Positions 1 through 7,439 are shown, counted from the first letter of the stretch. The stretch is 31,575 nucleotides of DNA from an uncultured Prevotellaceae bacterium (GCA_900315105.1 OMXX01000041.1:1-31575), one strand, 5' to 3'. Numbers and translations are program-made. The notes: generated from the letters alone by a model not told the origin.

Positions 1-102
1 AACATTTCCCAGTACTGGTAGTCAACCTTTTCTGTATGGGTAGCCAAATGTTAAAAATCTAAGCCTGAAAAGAGTCAACCTTTTTTAGGAAAAGACAAAA
101 TT

Positions 103-279
103 ACAATTATTTCAATTATTTCAATAAAAAATATGCACGCACATCTCACCGTTCGCGATAACCTGTACATGAATTTAATATTTATATATATATAATTATA
201 TATATATAAATATTACAGTTATAGTCACTCTTACAGCGTGTGTCCAAATTTAATTGAAATAATTGAAATAATTGAAATG
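103..279. repeat. Nested palindromic element, copy A
   Basis: The outer arms are inverted repeats built from a 9-bp word: ATTTCAATTATTTCAAT on the left (about 107-125) and ATTGAAATAATTGAAAT on the right (about 253-278). Inside them are TGCACGCACA on the left and GCGTGTGTCC on the right. The centre is a perfect 40-bp A/T palindrome at 176-215. Arms and centre share nearly the same midpoint, so the whole element can fold into one long hairpin. A diverged second copy lies at 340-491. It could be a MITE-like element, a cluster of protein-binding sites or an iteron array; the sequence does not decide. Confidence 0.7.
176..215. repeat. Perfect 40-bp A/T palindrome
   Basis: Positions 176-195 are the exact reverse complement of 196-215, using only A and T, with alternating TA in the middle. 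It is the core of palindromic element copy A and is prone to cruciform extrusion. The equivalent core of copy B (418-437) is a 20-bp imperfect palindrome. Confidence 0.85.
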
Positions 280-339
280 CCGTAGAGTGAAATGCCCTGT
301 GTCTGCCTGATTGTGTGCGTGTTGTAAAAAACTGCGATC

Positions 340-491
340 ATTTCAATTATTTCAATAATTTCAATTAAAAATATGCACACATATCCAGCCCTCACACCAA
401 GAACTACACACAGAAAATAATATCTATATAAATATTAAGGGCAAATCACAAAAACTGCGTGTGTCCAAAATCAATTGAAATAATTAAAATT
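340..491. repeat. Nested palindromic element, copy B
   Basis: This copy shares the modules of copy A in the same order: ATTATTTCAATAATTTCAAT, AAAAATATGCACAC, a central A/T palindrome (418-437), then GCGTGTGTCCAAA and CAATTGAAATAATTAAAAT. Left and right arms match copy A closely, while the inner spacers have diverged completely. That pattern suggests the arms and core are the selected parts, or that the copies are old. Confidence 0.65.
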
Positions 492-510
492 TGCTTTTTC
501 TCGGAGGGAT

Positions 511-543
511 GAAAAAAATGGCTTTTTGCCCTTGTTTTTTTTC
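511..543. terminator. Possible bidirectional intrinsic terminator
   Basis: GAAAAAAA (511-518) pairs with TTTTTTTC ending at 543, and GGC (520-522) pairs with GCC (528-530) across a T5 loop. Both strands therefore carry a weak hairpin bordered by a T-run. It lies about 140 nt beyond the stop of the minus-strand gene at 682. The G+C part of the stem is only 3 bp, so this call is tentative. Confidence 0.35.
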
Positions 544-591
544 GATTTTTGAGTATAAGTAAGTAGAGGGGTATGTTTATTGTTCATCCGT

Positions 592-624
592 TGCAAATCC
601 GCATCAAATCCGTATCAAATCCCA
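592..624. repeat. Three 11-bp tandem repeats
   Basis: The units TGCAAATCCGC, ATCAAATCCGT and ATCAAATCCCA follow one another without a gap, about 60 bp from the 3' end of the minus-strand gene. Function is unknown; they could be protein-binding iterons. Confidence 0.6.
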
Positions 625-681
625 TTCGCGATAGGACTTACATAGGAGACAGATGGGAAAAGCAAGGATGAAGCAAAAACA

Positions 682-2349
682 TTAATTCAACACCTCAAAC
701 CTGAGAATCCTCACATCAATCAAAGGACGGCTCAACCCGTCGGTTTCCGACTGCAGAATCTTTTCAACCACATCAAGCCCGCTTACTACCTGACCGAAAA
801 CGGTATAGCCGCCATCCAGCCACGGAGTGCCACTTTGCTGATAGCCCTCGTAATAGCCAAGACACTCCTTGTAAGGGTTCTTACCCTTCTGCACCGGCCA
901 CTTGCCCCAAGTGATGTAGAACTGAGAAGAAGAACTCTTGAACTGCGGGTTCTTGTCATCTCCATCGCGTGCCGCACAAAGAGCACCGCGCTTATGGAAG
1001 AACTGAGGATATAATATTTCAGCATCAATATGCTCCTCGCCATTCTCTGTAGGAACGACCGAATTGCCTAGTGGTGTAGGATCATCCTTAGACGTATATG
1101 TAGCCGTCTTTGAGTCAGGATCACCACCCTGTATCATGAAGTCCTTTATAACGCGATGGAAGAGCGTGGAATCAAGTGCGCCAGTCTTTGCCAGACGTAG
1201 GAAGTTGTCACGATGCTTTGGTGTCTCGTTATACAGTTCGATGACAATATCACCCTCTGTGGTATGGAGTTTTACGAGCTTGCGGTCATACGATGCAGCC
1301 ATATCCATTTTGCCCTCGCGCACCTGTTCATCAAGCAAAGCCCTCATTATGGTCGTAGGCTTTCCTTCCTCGGAGAATGCGCCAAGATTATACTGTGACG
1401 GACGACATTCAGGTTCCCAATAGAACACGCCCTTGCAGCGCCCTTTAGTATCGTTCTTCATCCTGCGGATAAGCTCTGCATACTGCTCCCTACCCTGCTC
1501 CATCACCCATGGCTTCTGCTCGTCAACCTCATAGCCAGTCTCGACGATCATAACGTCAGTACCATATTTCTCGCTCACGCGACGGATATTCTTCAGACAA
1601 TCGTGTATCGTCATAAAGGCATTAGACTCTTTTCCTGACTTCATCGCCCAATAAGGATAGAGAGACATACCGATGATATCCCACTTTGCACCATTATCCT
1701 TCAGCGCATCGAGGTTACGGTTATAAAGACTGCTGTCAAAACCATTGTCAAGGTGAACTATCACCTTTGCATCAGGGAATACCGCCTTTACTGCATCATA
1801 TCCCGCAGCAATGAAACCAGCATATTGCTTCGGGTTCTGGTCAAACTTGCCCAATGGCCATAGCATGCCGTTGCTTGTCTCATTGCCCACCTGCACCCAT
1901 TTAGGTGTGATGCCGTTATCTTTCAGAAGAGTAAGCACCTCGTTGGTATGAGCAGCCAATGCAGCACACATCTTCTTATACGAGAGTTTCTCCCATGCCT
2001 TCGGGATGTTCTGCTTGCCCGGGTCAGCCCACCAGTCACTATAATGGAAATCCACCATAACCTCCATACCAAGTTCCTTGGCACGCTTTGCCTTCGTCAA
2101 CAGGTCTTCCTTGGTGCACCAGTTTTCATGCTCCGAAGGATCAACCCACACACGCAAGCGAACGGCATTCATGCCCATCTCCTTCATCAGGGCAGTACAC
2201 TCACGCTCCTCGCCTTTCCAGTTGTATAGTTTCTGTCCTTTGCTCTCCATTTCAGTTTCCCAACTGATGTCCGCGCCAAGATAGAAATCCTGTGCGAAGC
2301 CTGTAAGAGCCATAAAAGCAAGAGATATAACAGCTAATGTTCTTTTCAT
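682..2349 (-). CDS. Secreted GH53 endo-beta-1,4-galactanase fused to a cyclophilin-type peptidyl-prolyl isomerase
   Basis: The 555-residue protein begins with a signal peptide (residues 1-19 or 20, ending GFAQ). Residues about 21-345 are a GH53 arabinogalactan endo-beta-1,4-galactanase domain, which cuts the galactan side chains of plant pectin. The likely acid/base is E157 in VQVGNET and the likely nucleophile is E270 in MIVETGY. Residues about 355-555 are a complete cyclophilin domain with the FHRVIKDFMIQGGD core (R399) and SSSQFYI. The junction near 345-355 is a short charged linker, and both domains look intact. The gene starts 21 bp after queH and is probably cotranscribed with it. The activity is inferred from family motifs. 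Fusion of a pectin-degrading enzyme to a foldase is unusual; an assembly error joining two genes is possible but would need the frame to be preserved by chance. Confidence 0.9.
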   Translation of the reverse strand: MKRTLAVISLAFMALTGFAQDFYLGADISWETEMESKGQKLYNWKGEERECTALMKEMGMNAVRLRVWVDPSEHENWCTKEDLLTKAKRAKELGMEVMVDFHYSDWWADPGKQNIPKAWEKLSYKKMCAALAAHTNEVLTLLKDNGITPKWVQVGNETSNGMLWPLGKFDQNPKQYAGFIAAGYDAVKAVFPDAKVIVHLDNGFDSSLYNRNLDALKDNGAKWDIIGMSLYPYWAMKSGKESNAFMTIHDCLKNIRRVSEKYGTDVMIVETGYEVDEQKPWVMEQGREQYAELIRRMKNDTKGRCKGVFYWEPECRPSQYNLGAFSEEGKPTTIMRALLDEQVREGKMDMAASYDRKLVKLHTTEGDIVIELYNETPKHRDNFLRLAKTGALDSTLFHRVIKDFMIQGGDPDSKTATYTSKDDPTPLGNSVVPTENGEEHIDAEILYPQFFHKRGALCAARDGDDKNPQFKSSSSQFYITWGKWPVQKGKNPYKECLGYYEGYQQSGTPWLDGGYTVFGQVVSGLDVVEKILQSETDGLSRPLIDVRILRFEVLN

Positions 2350-2358
2350 ATATCTTAT

Positions 2359-2386
2359 TCTTTACACTTTCTACTTTACACTTTCC
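2359..2386 (-). repeat. 7-bp tandem repeats across the queH stop codon
   Basis: On the minus (sense) strand these are four heptamers of the form TAAAGTA/GAAAGTG, covering the last codons and stop of queH and the gap before the next gene. The same 7-bp period occurs at 3037-3071 and 9450-9491. Each TAA-containing unit shifts frame by one, so stops appear in more than one frame. Confidence 0.6.
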
Positions 2387-2934
2387 TCTAATTTCTCCTT
2401 TCGCATGCTGAACTCGCAACCGCAGTATAGCTGATTGTAGAAACCGTTTTCCTTCAACAGTTCATTACGACGCTGCTGCAAGCCTCCCTTTCGCCAGTTA
2501 CGGTCATCGAAGGTTACACCTCCCACCTGCTCAGCAGCCCAAGCACCAGCCTCGTTTATCTGGTCGAGAGACTTCCAACGGCTTGATGCAAGCGTGGTGG
2601 TAAACTCTGCAATACCCAGTTCCTTGCATTTCTCAGCAGTCCTGAGCAAGCGAATCTTGAAGCACTCAAGGCAACGCTTACCGCGTTCAGGCTCATTCTC
2701 CATTCCCTTGATTTTGCAAAGCCATGCCTCGTGATTGTAGTCATCATCAATAATGGTGATACCAAGCTTTTCCGCATAGCGCGTTATCTCATTCTTCCTT
2801 ATGAGATATTCCTCCTCCGGGAAGATATTGGGATTGCAGTAGAACAGCGTAGGGCGCACATCATTGGCAAGCATCCACTCAAGAATGGCACTTGAACATG
2901 GAGCGCAGCAGCAATGTAGTAAAACTTCTTTCAT
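2371..2934 (-). CDS. queH: Epoxyqueuosine reductase QueH
   Basis: QueH (formerly DUF208) performs the last step of queuosine synthesis, reducing epoxyqueuosine to queuosine in tRNA. It is the non-cobalamin alternative to QueG. The 187-residue protein carries the family's cysteines: HCCCAPC at 7-13, RCLEC at 87-91 and YCGC at 170-173, which are expected to hold an iron-sulfur cluster, another metal site and a redox pair. I chose the ATG at 2934 because it begins the conserved MKEVLLHCCC segment and has a good AAGGAG ribosome-binding site a few bases upstream. An upstream in-frame start would add 34 non-conserved residues. A near-perfect 26-bp palindrome lies just before the ribosome-binding site. 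The gene sits between fusA2 and the GH53-cyclophilin gene on the same strand. Confidence 0.93.
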   Translation of the reverse strand: MKEVLLHCCCAPCSSAILEWMLANDVRPTLFYCNPNIFPEEEYLIRKNEITRYAEKLGITIIDDDYNHEAWLCKIKGMENEPERGKRCLECFKIRLLRTAEKCKELGIAEFTTTLASSRWKSLDQINEAGAWAAEQVGGVTFDDRNWRKGGLQQRRNELLKENGFYNQLYCGCEFSMRKEKLEESVK

Positions 2935-2950
2935 CTTTTTCTCCTTAATT

Positions 2951-2976
2951 ATATTGAACCATGCATGGCTCAATAT
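2951..2976 (-). promoter_or_regulatory. 26-bp palindrome upstream of queH
   Basis: ATATTGAACCATG is followed directly by CATGGCTCAATAT; 12 of 13 positions pair. It ends about 5 nt before the AAGGAG ribosome-binding site of queH. It could be an operator for a dimeric repressor, or an RNA hairpin in the leader that controls access to the site. It does not resemble a preQ1 riboswitch that I can recognise. Confidence 0.45.
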
Positions 2977-2996
2977 ATAAACGCTGGCAAGAATGG

Positions 2997-3036
2997 AAAA
3001 TTGCCGCCTGCTCATAAAAACCTGAACAGACGGCAA
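2997..3036 (-). terminator. Probable terminator downstream of fusA2
   Basis: On the minus strand TTGCCGTCTGTTCA pairs with TGAGCAGGCGGCAA, with two mismatches, around a short T/A loop, followed by TTTT. It is placed about 40 nt past the fusA2 stop. The T-tract is short, so termination may be partial, with some read-through into queH. Confidence 0.5.
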
Positions 3037-3071
3037 ACTTTACACTTTATGCTTTATACTTTACACTCAAC
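3037..3071 (-). repeat. 7-bp tandem repeats after the fusA2 stop codon
   Basis: On the minus strand the units are TAAAGTA, TAAAGCA, TAAAGTG and TAAAGTT with exact 7-bp spacing, starting about 10 nt after the TAG stop. Because 7 is not a multiple of 3, successive TAA triplets fall in all three frames. Confidence 0.65.
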
Positions 3072-3074
3072 TCA

Positions 3075-5228
3075 CTATTCCTCTTCCTCAGCCTCATGCT
3101 CGGCAATGAGCTTCTGCTGGATGTCATTAGGAACAAGCTCGTAAGAAGCGAACTTTGTGGTGAATGAAGCGCGACCACCGGTGAGAGAACTCAAAGCGAT
3201 AGAATAGCTTGACAACTCCTTCAACGGAATCTTTGCCTGAAGCTTCTGATAGCCATTCTCTGAGTCCATACCCATGATGAGGGCACGACGACCCTGAAGG
3301 TCAGACATCACATCACCCATGCAGTCAGCAGGAACATACACCTCGAGGTCATAGATAGGCTCAAGAATCTTAGGACCTGCATTCTTGAATGCCTCAGAGA
3401 ACGCATTACGTGCAGCAAGCATGAATGAGAGTTCGTTAGAATCAACTGGGTGCATCTTACCATCATAAACGATGACGCGAACATCACGAGCATATGAGCC
3501 TGTCAGCGGACCACGTTCCATCTTCTCCATAACACCCTTGAGGATTGCAGGCATGAAGCGCATATCAATAGCACCACCTACAACGGTATTGATGAATACG
3601 AGCTTACCGCCCCACTCCAACGGAACCTCTTCACGAGACTTCACGTTGATCTTTACCTCCTGACCATTGAGCTTGTATGTGGTTGGATCAGGCATACCGT
3701 CAGCGTATGGCTCAACGATGAGATGAACCTCACCGAACTGACCAGCACCACCCGACTGCTTCTTATGACGATACTCAGCCTGAGCACTCTTGGTGATAGT
3801 CTCACGATATGGAATCTTAGGCTCGATGAATTCGACCATAATCTTCTCATTGTTCTCCAAGCGCCACTTCAATGTGCGAAGGTGGAACTCACCCTGTCCA
3901 TGAACGATGACCTGACGAAGCTCCTTACTCTGCTCCACAACCCATGTTGGGTCTTCCTGACGCATTCTTGTCAGGGCAGACATAAGTTTCTCTGTCTCAG
4001 CCTCATTCTTTGCCTTAATAGCACGAGAGAACTTTGGATTAGGATACTTGATGAAATCAAATCTGTTCTCGCAATCCTTACCATTGAGGGTATTGCCAGT
4101 CTTGACATCCTTCAACTTAACGGCACAACCGATATCACCAGCCTTGAGCTCATCAACAGGTACGCGGTTGGCACCTGCACAAACATAGATCTGACCGATA
4201 CGCTCCTTTGAGCCACGATCTGCATTACTGAGATCATCACCAGGCTTGATGCAACCGCTCATAACCTTGAAATACTGCACCTCACCGATATGTGGCTCAA
4301 CGCCTGTCTTGAAGAAATAAACAGACTCTGGTCCGTTAGCATCAATAGGCACTTCCTCACCACGTGTATTGTGCACCTTCGGCATCTCGTCAACGAAAGG
4401 AACGACGTTGCCAAGGAACTCCATCAGACGACGGACACCCATACTCTTAACTGCGCAAACACAGAATACAGGATAAATAGAGCGGGTAACAAGTCCCTTG
4501 CGGATACCCTCACGCATCTCGTCCTCTGTCAGAGTCTCTGTCTCGAAGAACTTATCCATAAGTTCCTCGTCATTCTCAGCAGCAGCCTCCACGAGAGCCT
4601 TGTGCATCTCCATTGCCTTATCCATCTCCTCTGCAGGAATCTCCTCGATTGTAGGAGCACCACCCTCAGGACCCCATGAGTACTTCTTCATCAGCAGAAC
4701 GTCGATGAGAGCGTTGAAATCAGGACCTTCATTAAGCGGATACTGGATAGGAACAACCTTGCTGCCATAGATTTCCTTCAGACGATCCAAGCTATTGTTG
4801 AAATCGCATTTCTCGGCATCAAGCTGGTTAACAAGGAAGATAACAGGCTTCTTTAGCTTTTCAGTGTAACGGAAATGGTTCTGCGTACCTACCTCAGGAC
4901 CATACTGACCATTAATAAGGAGTACGGCTGTATCGGTTACGTTAAGGGCAGTAAGAGCTGCACCCACGAAATCATCAGAACCTGGACAGTCAATAATGTT
5001 GAGCTTCTTATTATTCCATTCTACGTTATATACGGTTGAGAACACTGAGTAGCCATATTCCTGCTCAACTGGGAAATAGTCAGAAACAGTGTTCTTTTGC
5101 GTTATACGACCGCGACGCTGGATGACACCAGCCTCATAAAGGAGCGACTCTGTAAGAGTGGTCTTACCTGAGCCGTCATTGCCGAGAAGGGCAATGTTCT
5201 TAATCTCATTTGTCTGATATACCTTCAT
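3075..5228 (-). CDS. fusA2: EF-G paralogue (EF-G2 type) lacking the catalytic histidine
   Basis: This 717-residue protein has the full EF-G layout: G domain (P-loop GNDGSGKT at 16-23, NQLD at 134-137), domain II, and domains III-V including GGAGQFGEV and YDGKMHPVDS. The switch II motif of true EF-G is DTPGH; here it is DCPGS at 80-84, so the histidine needed for GTP hydrolysis is a serine. The switch I ERGITI motif is also absent, and NKxD is NQLD. This matches the known Bacteroides EF-G2, reported to translocate ribosomes without GTPase activity and to matter under carbon starvation and in gut colonisation. The canonical EF-G must lie elsewhere in the genome. The acidic tail ends EAEEEE. The gene has a well-formed promoter of its own at 5311-5341. 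Assignment to the paralogue is strong; the regulation in this strain is inferred. Confidence 0.93.
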   Translation of the reverse strand: MKVYQTNEIKNIALLGNDGSGKTTLTESLLYEAGVIQRRGRITQKNTVSDYFPVEQEYGYSVFSTVYNVEWNNKKLNIIDCPGSDDFVGAALTALNVTDTAVLLINGQYGPEVGTQNHFRYTEKLKKPVIFLVNQLDAEKCDFNNSLDRLKEIYGSKVVPIQYPLNEGPDFNALIDVLLMKKYSWGPEGGAPTIEEIPAEEMDKAMEMHKALVEAAAENDEELMDKFFETETLTEDEMREGIRKGLVTRSIYPVFCVCAVKSMGVRRLMEFLGNVVPFVDEMPKVHNTRGEEVPIDANGPESVYFFKTGVEPHIGEVQYFKVMSGCIKPGDDLSNADRGSKERIGQIYVCAGANRVPVDELKAGDIGCAVKLKDVKTGNTLNGKDCENRFDFIKYPNPKFSRAIKAKNEAETEKLMSALTRMRQEDPTWVVEQSKELRQVIVHGQGEFHLRTLKWRLENNEKIMVEFIEPKIPYRETITKSAQAEYRHKKQSGGAGQFGEVHLIVEPYADGMPDPTTYKLNGQEVKINVKSREEVPLEWGGKLVFINTVVGGAIDMRFMPAILKGVMEKMERGPLTGSYARDVRVIVYDGKMHPVDSNELSFMLAARNAFSEAFKNAGPKILEPIYDLEVYVPADCMGDVMSDLQGRRALIMGMDSENGYQKLQAKIPLKELSSYSIALSSLTGGRASFTTKFASYELVPNDIQQKLIAEHEAEEEE

Positions 5229-5280
5229 AGATTTTGTTGTTAAGGTGTTATAATAATTCAGGTTTTTAATTTCTCATGGC

Positions 5281-5301
5281 TCGGGAGAGGTTATTTCCCG
5301 A
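5281..5301 (-). promoter_or_regulatory. Hairpin in the fusA2 leader
   Basis: TCGGGA (5281-5286) and TCCCGA (5296-5301) form a 6-bp stem with a 9-nt loop inside the predicted 5' untranslated region of fusA2, roughly 50 nt before the start. There is no T-run on the minus strand, so it is not a terminator. It may stabilise the message or bind a regulator. Confidence 0.4.
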
Positions 5302-5310
5302 ACCCGACTT

Positions 5311-5341
5311 CAAAAGTAATAAATGCAATCGTCATCACAAA
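5311..5341 (-). promoter_or_regulatory. Bacteroidota-type promoter for fusA2
   Basis: Read on the minus strand: TTTG (5341-5338), 19 nt, TACTTTTG (5318-5311). This fits the -33/-7 consensus TTTG, 19-21 nt, TAnnTTTG. Transcription should begin near 5304, giving a leader of about 75 nt before the ATG at 5228. Confidence 0.7.
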
Positions 5342-5388
5342 ACTTTTTGTCGAAAAAGTAATTTATTTTATATTTTTTTGACATTTTC

Positions 5389-5419
5389 TTTCGCTTTTGA
5401 CGGAAAATATGTATATTTG
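5389..5419 (+). promoter_or_regulatory. Probable promoter for hemW-trmN6
   Basis: A good -7 element, TATATTTG (5412-5419), lies 25 nt before the hemW ATG. The -33 element is TTTC with 19 nt spacing, one base off the consensus. The promoter is divergent from that of fusA2. Confidence 0.5.
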
Positions 5420-5443
5420 CATTTTTATAATCACGAATTATCA

Positions 5444-6544
5444 ATGTCCGGTATTTACGCTCACATACCGTTTTGCAAGAGCCGCTGCATCTACTGCGGT
5501 TTCTATTCCACCACATTATTATCCTTGCAGGATGATTATGTGGATGCAATGCTGCGTGAACTGGACAACCGCAGGGATTATCTTCCCGACGAGCCTGTCA
5601 CAACAATATATATAGGAGGAGGAACGCCCTCTATGCTTTCCTCACACAATCTCTCACGCCTATGCCGTCAACTGAAAGAATTTGCCGGTAGCAGTCTTCA
5701 GGAGTTTACCGTGGAATGTAATCCCGATGATATCACGCCACAGCTTGCCTCTCTGCTATATACCCTTGGAGTAAACAGAGTTAGCATGGGGGCACAGACT
5801 TTCTCCGATGAACGCCTTGCCTTCATCCACCGTCGTCACAAAGCCCATCAGGTGAAAGAATCCATAGAAAACCTGAGAAATGCAGGAATAACCAACATAA
5901 GCATCGACCTTATGTTCGGTTTCCCCGATGAAACCGTGGAAAACTGGAGATGCGATATTGAGCAAACACTAAGCCTTGGCGTTCAGCATATCTCTGCCTA
6001 TTCCCTAATGTACGAGGAAGGCACTCCATTATACAGATTGCTTGAAAACGGAAAGGTAAAAGAGATAAATGAAGAGGTGAGTCTTGAGATGTACGACACG
6101 CTTATCAACCTTCTCTCAGATGCAGGATATGAGCATTACGAGATATCAAATTTCGCTCTCCCAGGCTATCGTTCCAAGCACAACAGCAGTTATTGGAAAC
6201 GCATTCCATACCTCGGCATAGGAGCTGCAGCCCACTCATATAATCTCACCTCAAGGCAATGGAACGTATCTGATGTAAAACTTTACATCAAAGGAGGTAA
6301 CACAATAGAAGACTGCGAGTTACTTGATAGCATTGAGCAGTACAACGACCTCATCACCACTGCACTTCGCACTCGCGAGGGCATAGATTTAGGTACGCTC
6401 TCAGAAACTGACAGACAGTTCCTTGTAAAGGCTGCAAGCAAGAGCATAGAGCAAGGAAATCTCATAACAGAAAACAATCATCTCCACCTTACGCGCAAAG
6501 GCTTATTCATCAGCGATGCCGTTATGGTGGAACTAATAAGATAA
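5444..6544 (+). CDS. hemW: Radical SAM heme chaperone HemW
   Basis: HemW is a radical-SAM-fold protein of the HemN family that binds heme and is thought to insert it into respiratory enzymes; it is often misannotated as coproporphyrinogen III oxidase. The 366 residues contain the cluster motif CxxxCxxC (C11, C15, C18 in CKSRCIYC), the GGGTPS motif, ECNPDD, GIGAAAHSY and the HemW hallmark HNxxYW (KHNSSYW). I chose the ATG at 5444 because it begins the conserved SGIYAHIPFCKSRC segment; the longer in-frame start at 5276 would run back through the promoter region. Only 1 bp separates its stop from the trmN6 start, so the two genes form an operon. Confidence 0.92.
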   Translation: MSGIYAHIPFCKSRCIYCGFYSTTLLSLQDDYVDAMLRELDNRRDYLPDEPVTTIYIGGGTPSMLSSHNLSRLCRQLKEFAGSSLQEFTVECNPDDITPQLASLLYTLGVNRVSMGAQTFSDERLAFIHRRHKAHQVKESIENLRNAGITNISIDLMFGFPDETVENWRCDIEQTLSLGVQHISAYSLMYEEGTPLYRLLENGKVKEINEEVSLEMYDTLINLLSDAGYEHYEISNFALPGYRSKHNSSYWKRIPYLGIGAAAHSYNLTSRQWNVSDVKLYIKGGNTIEDCELLDSIEQYNDLITTALRTREGIDLGTLSETDRQFLVKAASKSIEQGNLITENNHLHLTRKGLFISDAVMVELIR

Positions 6545-6545
6545 C

Positions 6546-7256
6546 ATGCGTAGAAAAGAATATTTCGAGTTTAAGCAATTCACGGTTCATCAGGAAAATG
6601 CCGCTATGAAAGTGGGCACAGACGGTGCTCTTCTTGGTTCGCTTGCCGCCACAGGCAAACGGATTCTCGACATCGGCACAGGCACAGGACTCCTCTCGCT
6701 AATGATGGCTCAGCGTTGTCCAGATGCCCATATTACGGCTATTGACGTCGATGAAAACGCCATTATAGATGCACAGAGGAACTTTTCGGACTCCCCTTTC
6801 GGCGAAAGGATAACGCTCAGACAAGTACCTTTTCAGGAATTTGCCAAGCAGGAACAGGAGAAATATGACTGCATAATCTGTAACCCACCCTATTTTGACG
6901 AGAGTTTGGAGAGTAAGGACGAGAGTCGCACACGCGCTCGTCACACGTCAAGTCTGCCATTCCGTGATCTCATCGGCGGAGCTTACGAACTCCTTGAGGA
7001 TGAAGGCGTTTTCTCTGTCTGTATCCCTCCCGAGGTATTGAGCAAGTTCTCTGCAGAATGTCTAATAAAGGGATTCTGCCTTATGACTGCATATAAAATC
7101 AAGTCTGTGCCTCGCAAGCAAGAGCCCAAGCGTTTTATACTTGTCTATAAAAAAGGTCGGATAGTAGAGCCACAGGAATACACCTTCTGCATGCAGAATC
7201 CTGACGGCACACGATCAGAATGGTATCAGGAGATAATGAAGGATTTCTATTTATAA
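6546..7256 (+). CDS. trmN6: tRNA1(Val) (adenine-37-N6)-methyltransferase TrmN6 (YfiC-like)
   Basis: A Rossmann-fold SAM methyltransferase of 236 residues. Motif I is LDIGTGTG (41-48) and the amino-group methylation motif is NPPY (113-116), typical of N6-adenine enzymes. The N-terminal FTVHQENAAMKVGTDGALLG matches the YfiC/TrmN6 family, which methylates A37 of tRNA1(Val). The close relative RlmF-type enzymes are less likely given the length and start. It is translationally close to hemW. No terminator is obvious after the stop. Confidence 0.88.
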   Translation: MRRKEYFEFKQFTVHQENAAMKVGTDGALLGSLAATGKRILDIGTGTGLLSLMMAQRCPDAHITAIDVDENAIIDAQRNFSDSPFGERITLRQVPFQEFAKQEQEKYDCIICNPPYFDESLESKDESRTRARHTSSLPFRDLIGGAYELLEDEGVFSVCIPPEVLSKFSAECLIKGFCLMTAYKIKSVPRKQEPKRFILVYKKGRIVEPQEYTFCMQNPDGTRSEWYQEIMKDFYL

Positions 7257-7392
7257 TAAAAGCCTTGCCTCCATATAATTAAATACAGACCTTTACAACA
7301 GCATTAAACTCTCCAACACACACATGTGTACGCACACACCACTTGACAAAAATCAAGTAAACAAAGAAAAAACAACAATTATTTGAAAATTG
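7257..7392. other. Intergenic segment, no feature recognised
   Basis: This is the first part of a 523-bp gap. It contains CA/GT-rich words (ACACACATGTGTACGCACACA near 7317) and a short CTTGA/TCAAG inverted repeat near 7342-7357, but no gene. The rest of the gap is occupied by the promoter, RNA and terminator listed separately, and then by A+T-rich leader sequence of the GPx fusion gene (7686-7779). Confidence 0.5.
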
Positions 7393-7424
7393 TTTGCGCA
7401 CACAGAAAAATAGCAGTACCTTTG
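7393..7424 (+). promoter_or_regulatory. Strong Bacteroidota-type promoter of the small RNA unit
   Basis: TTTG (7393-7396), 20 nt, TACCTTTG (7417-7424): an exact match to the -33/-7 consensus with ideal spacing. The words CAGTACCTTTGCA around the -7 box are the same as in the promoter before the restriction-modification gene (28613-28643). No long protein gene follows before the terminator at 7645-7685. Confidence 0.8.
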
Positions 7425-7439
7425 CATCAGAAATCAGAG

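Larger units (their letters stand above)
1..681. other. Intergenic region with repeats, no credible gene
   Basis: No open frame here looks like a protein gene. The stretch is A+T-rich and repeat-dense. It holds a 12-bp direct repeat (AGTCAACCTTTT at 20-31 and 73-84), two copies of a nested palindromic element (103-279 and 340-491), a terminator-like structure near 511-543, and three 11-bp tandem units around 592-624 (ATCAAATCCGT-like). It follows the 3' end of the minus-strand GH53-cyclophilin gene. What lies to the left is outside the window, so the repeats may belong to a larger mobile or replication module that cannot be seen. Confidence 0.6.

Noticed and set aside
584..625. A 13-residue minus-strand reading (MGFDTDLMRICNG) over the 11-bp repeats
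   Set aside because: It looks peptide-like, but a stop lies a few codons upstream in frame and it is too short to support as a gene or relic.
2935..3036. A longer queH start adding 34 residues
   Set aside because: The extra residues are not conserved-looking, they cross a terminator hairpin and a palindrome, and the internal ATG has a much better ribosome-binding site.
3723..4211. A 162-codon ORF antisense to fusA2, and similar long antisense frames at 21718-22176 and 24876-25304
   Set aside because: Each lies entirely inside a well-supported gene on the other strand, has no domain, and has composition explained by the sense codons.
5276..5443. A longer hemW start adding 56 residues
   Set aside because: It would read through the divergent promoter region. 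HemW proteins begin just before the CxxxCxxC motif, as the ATG at 5444 does.
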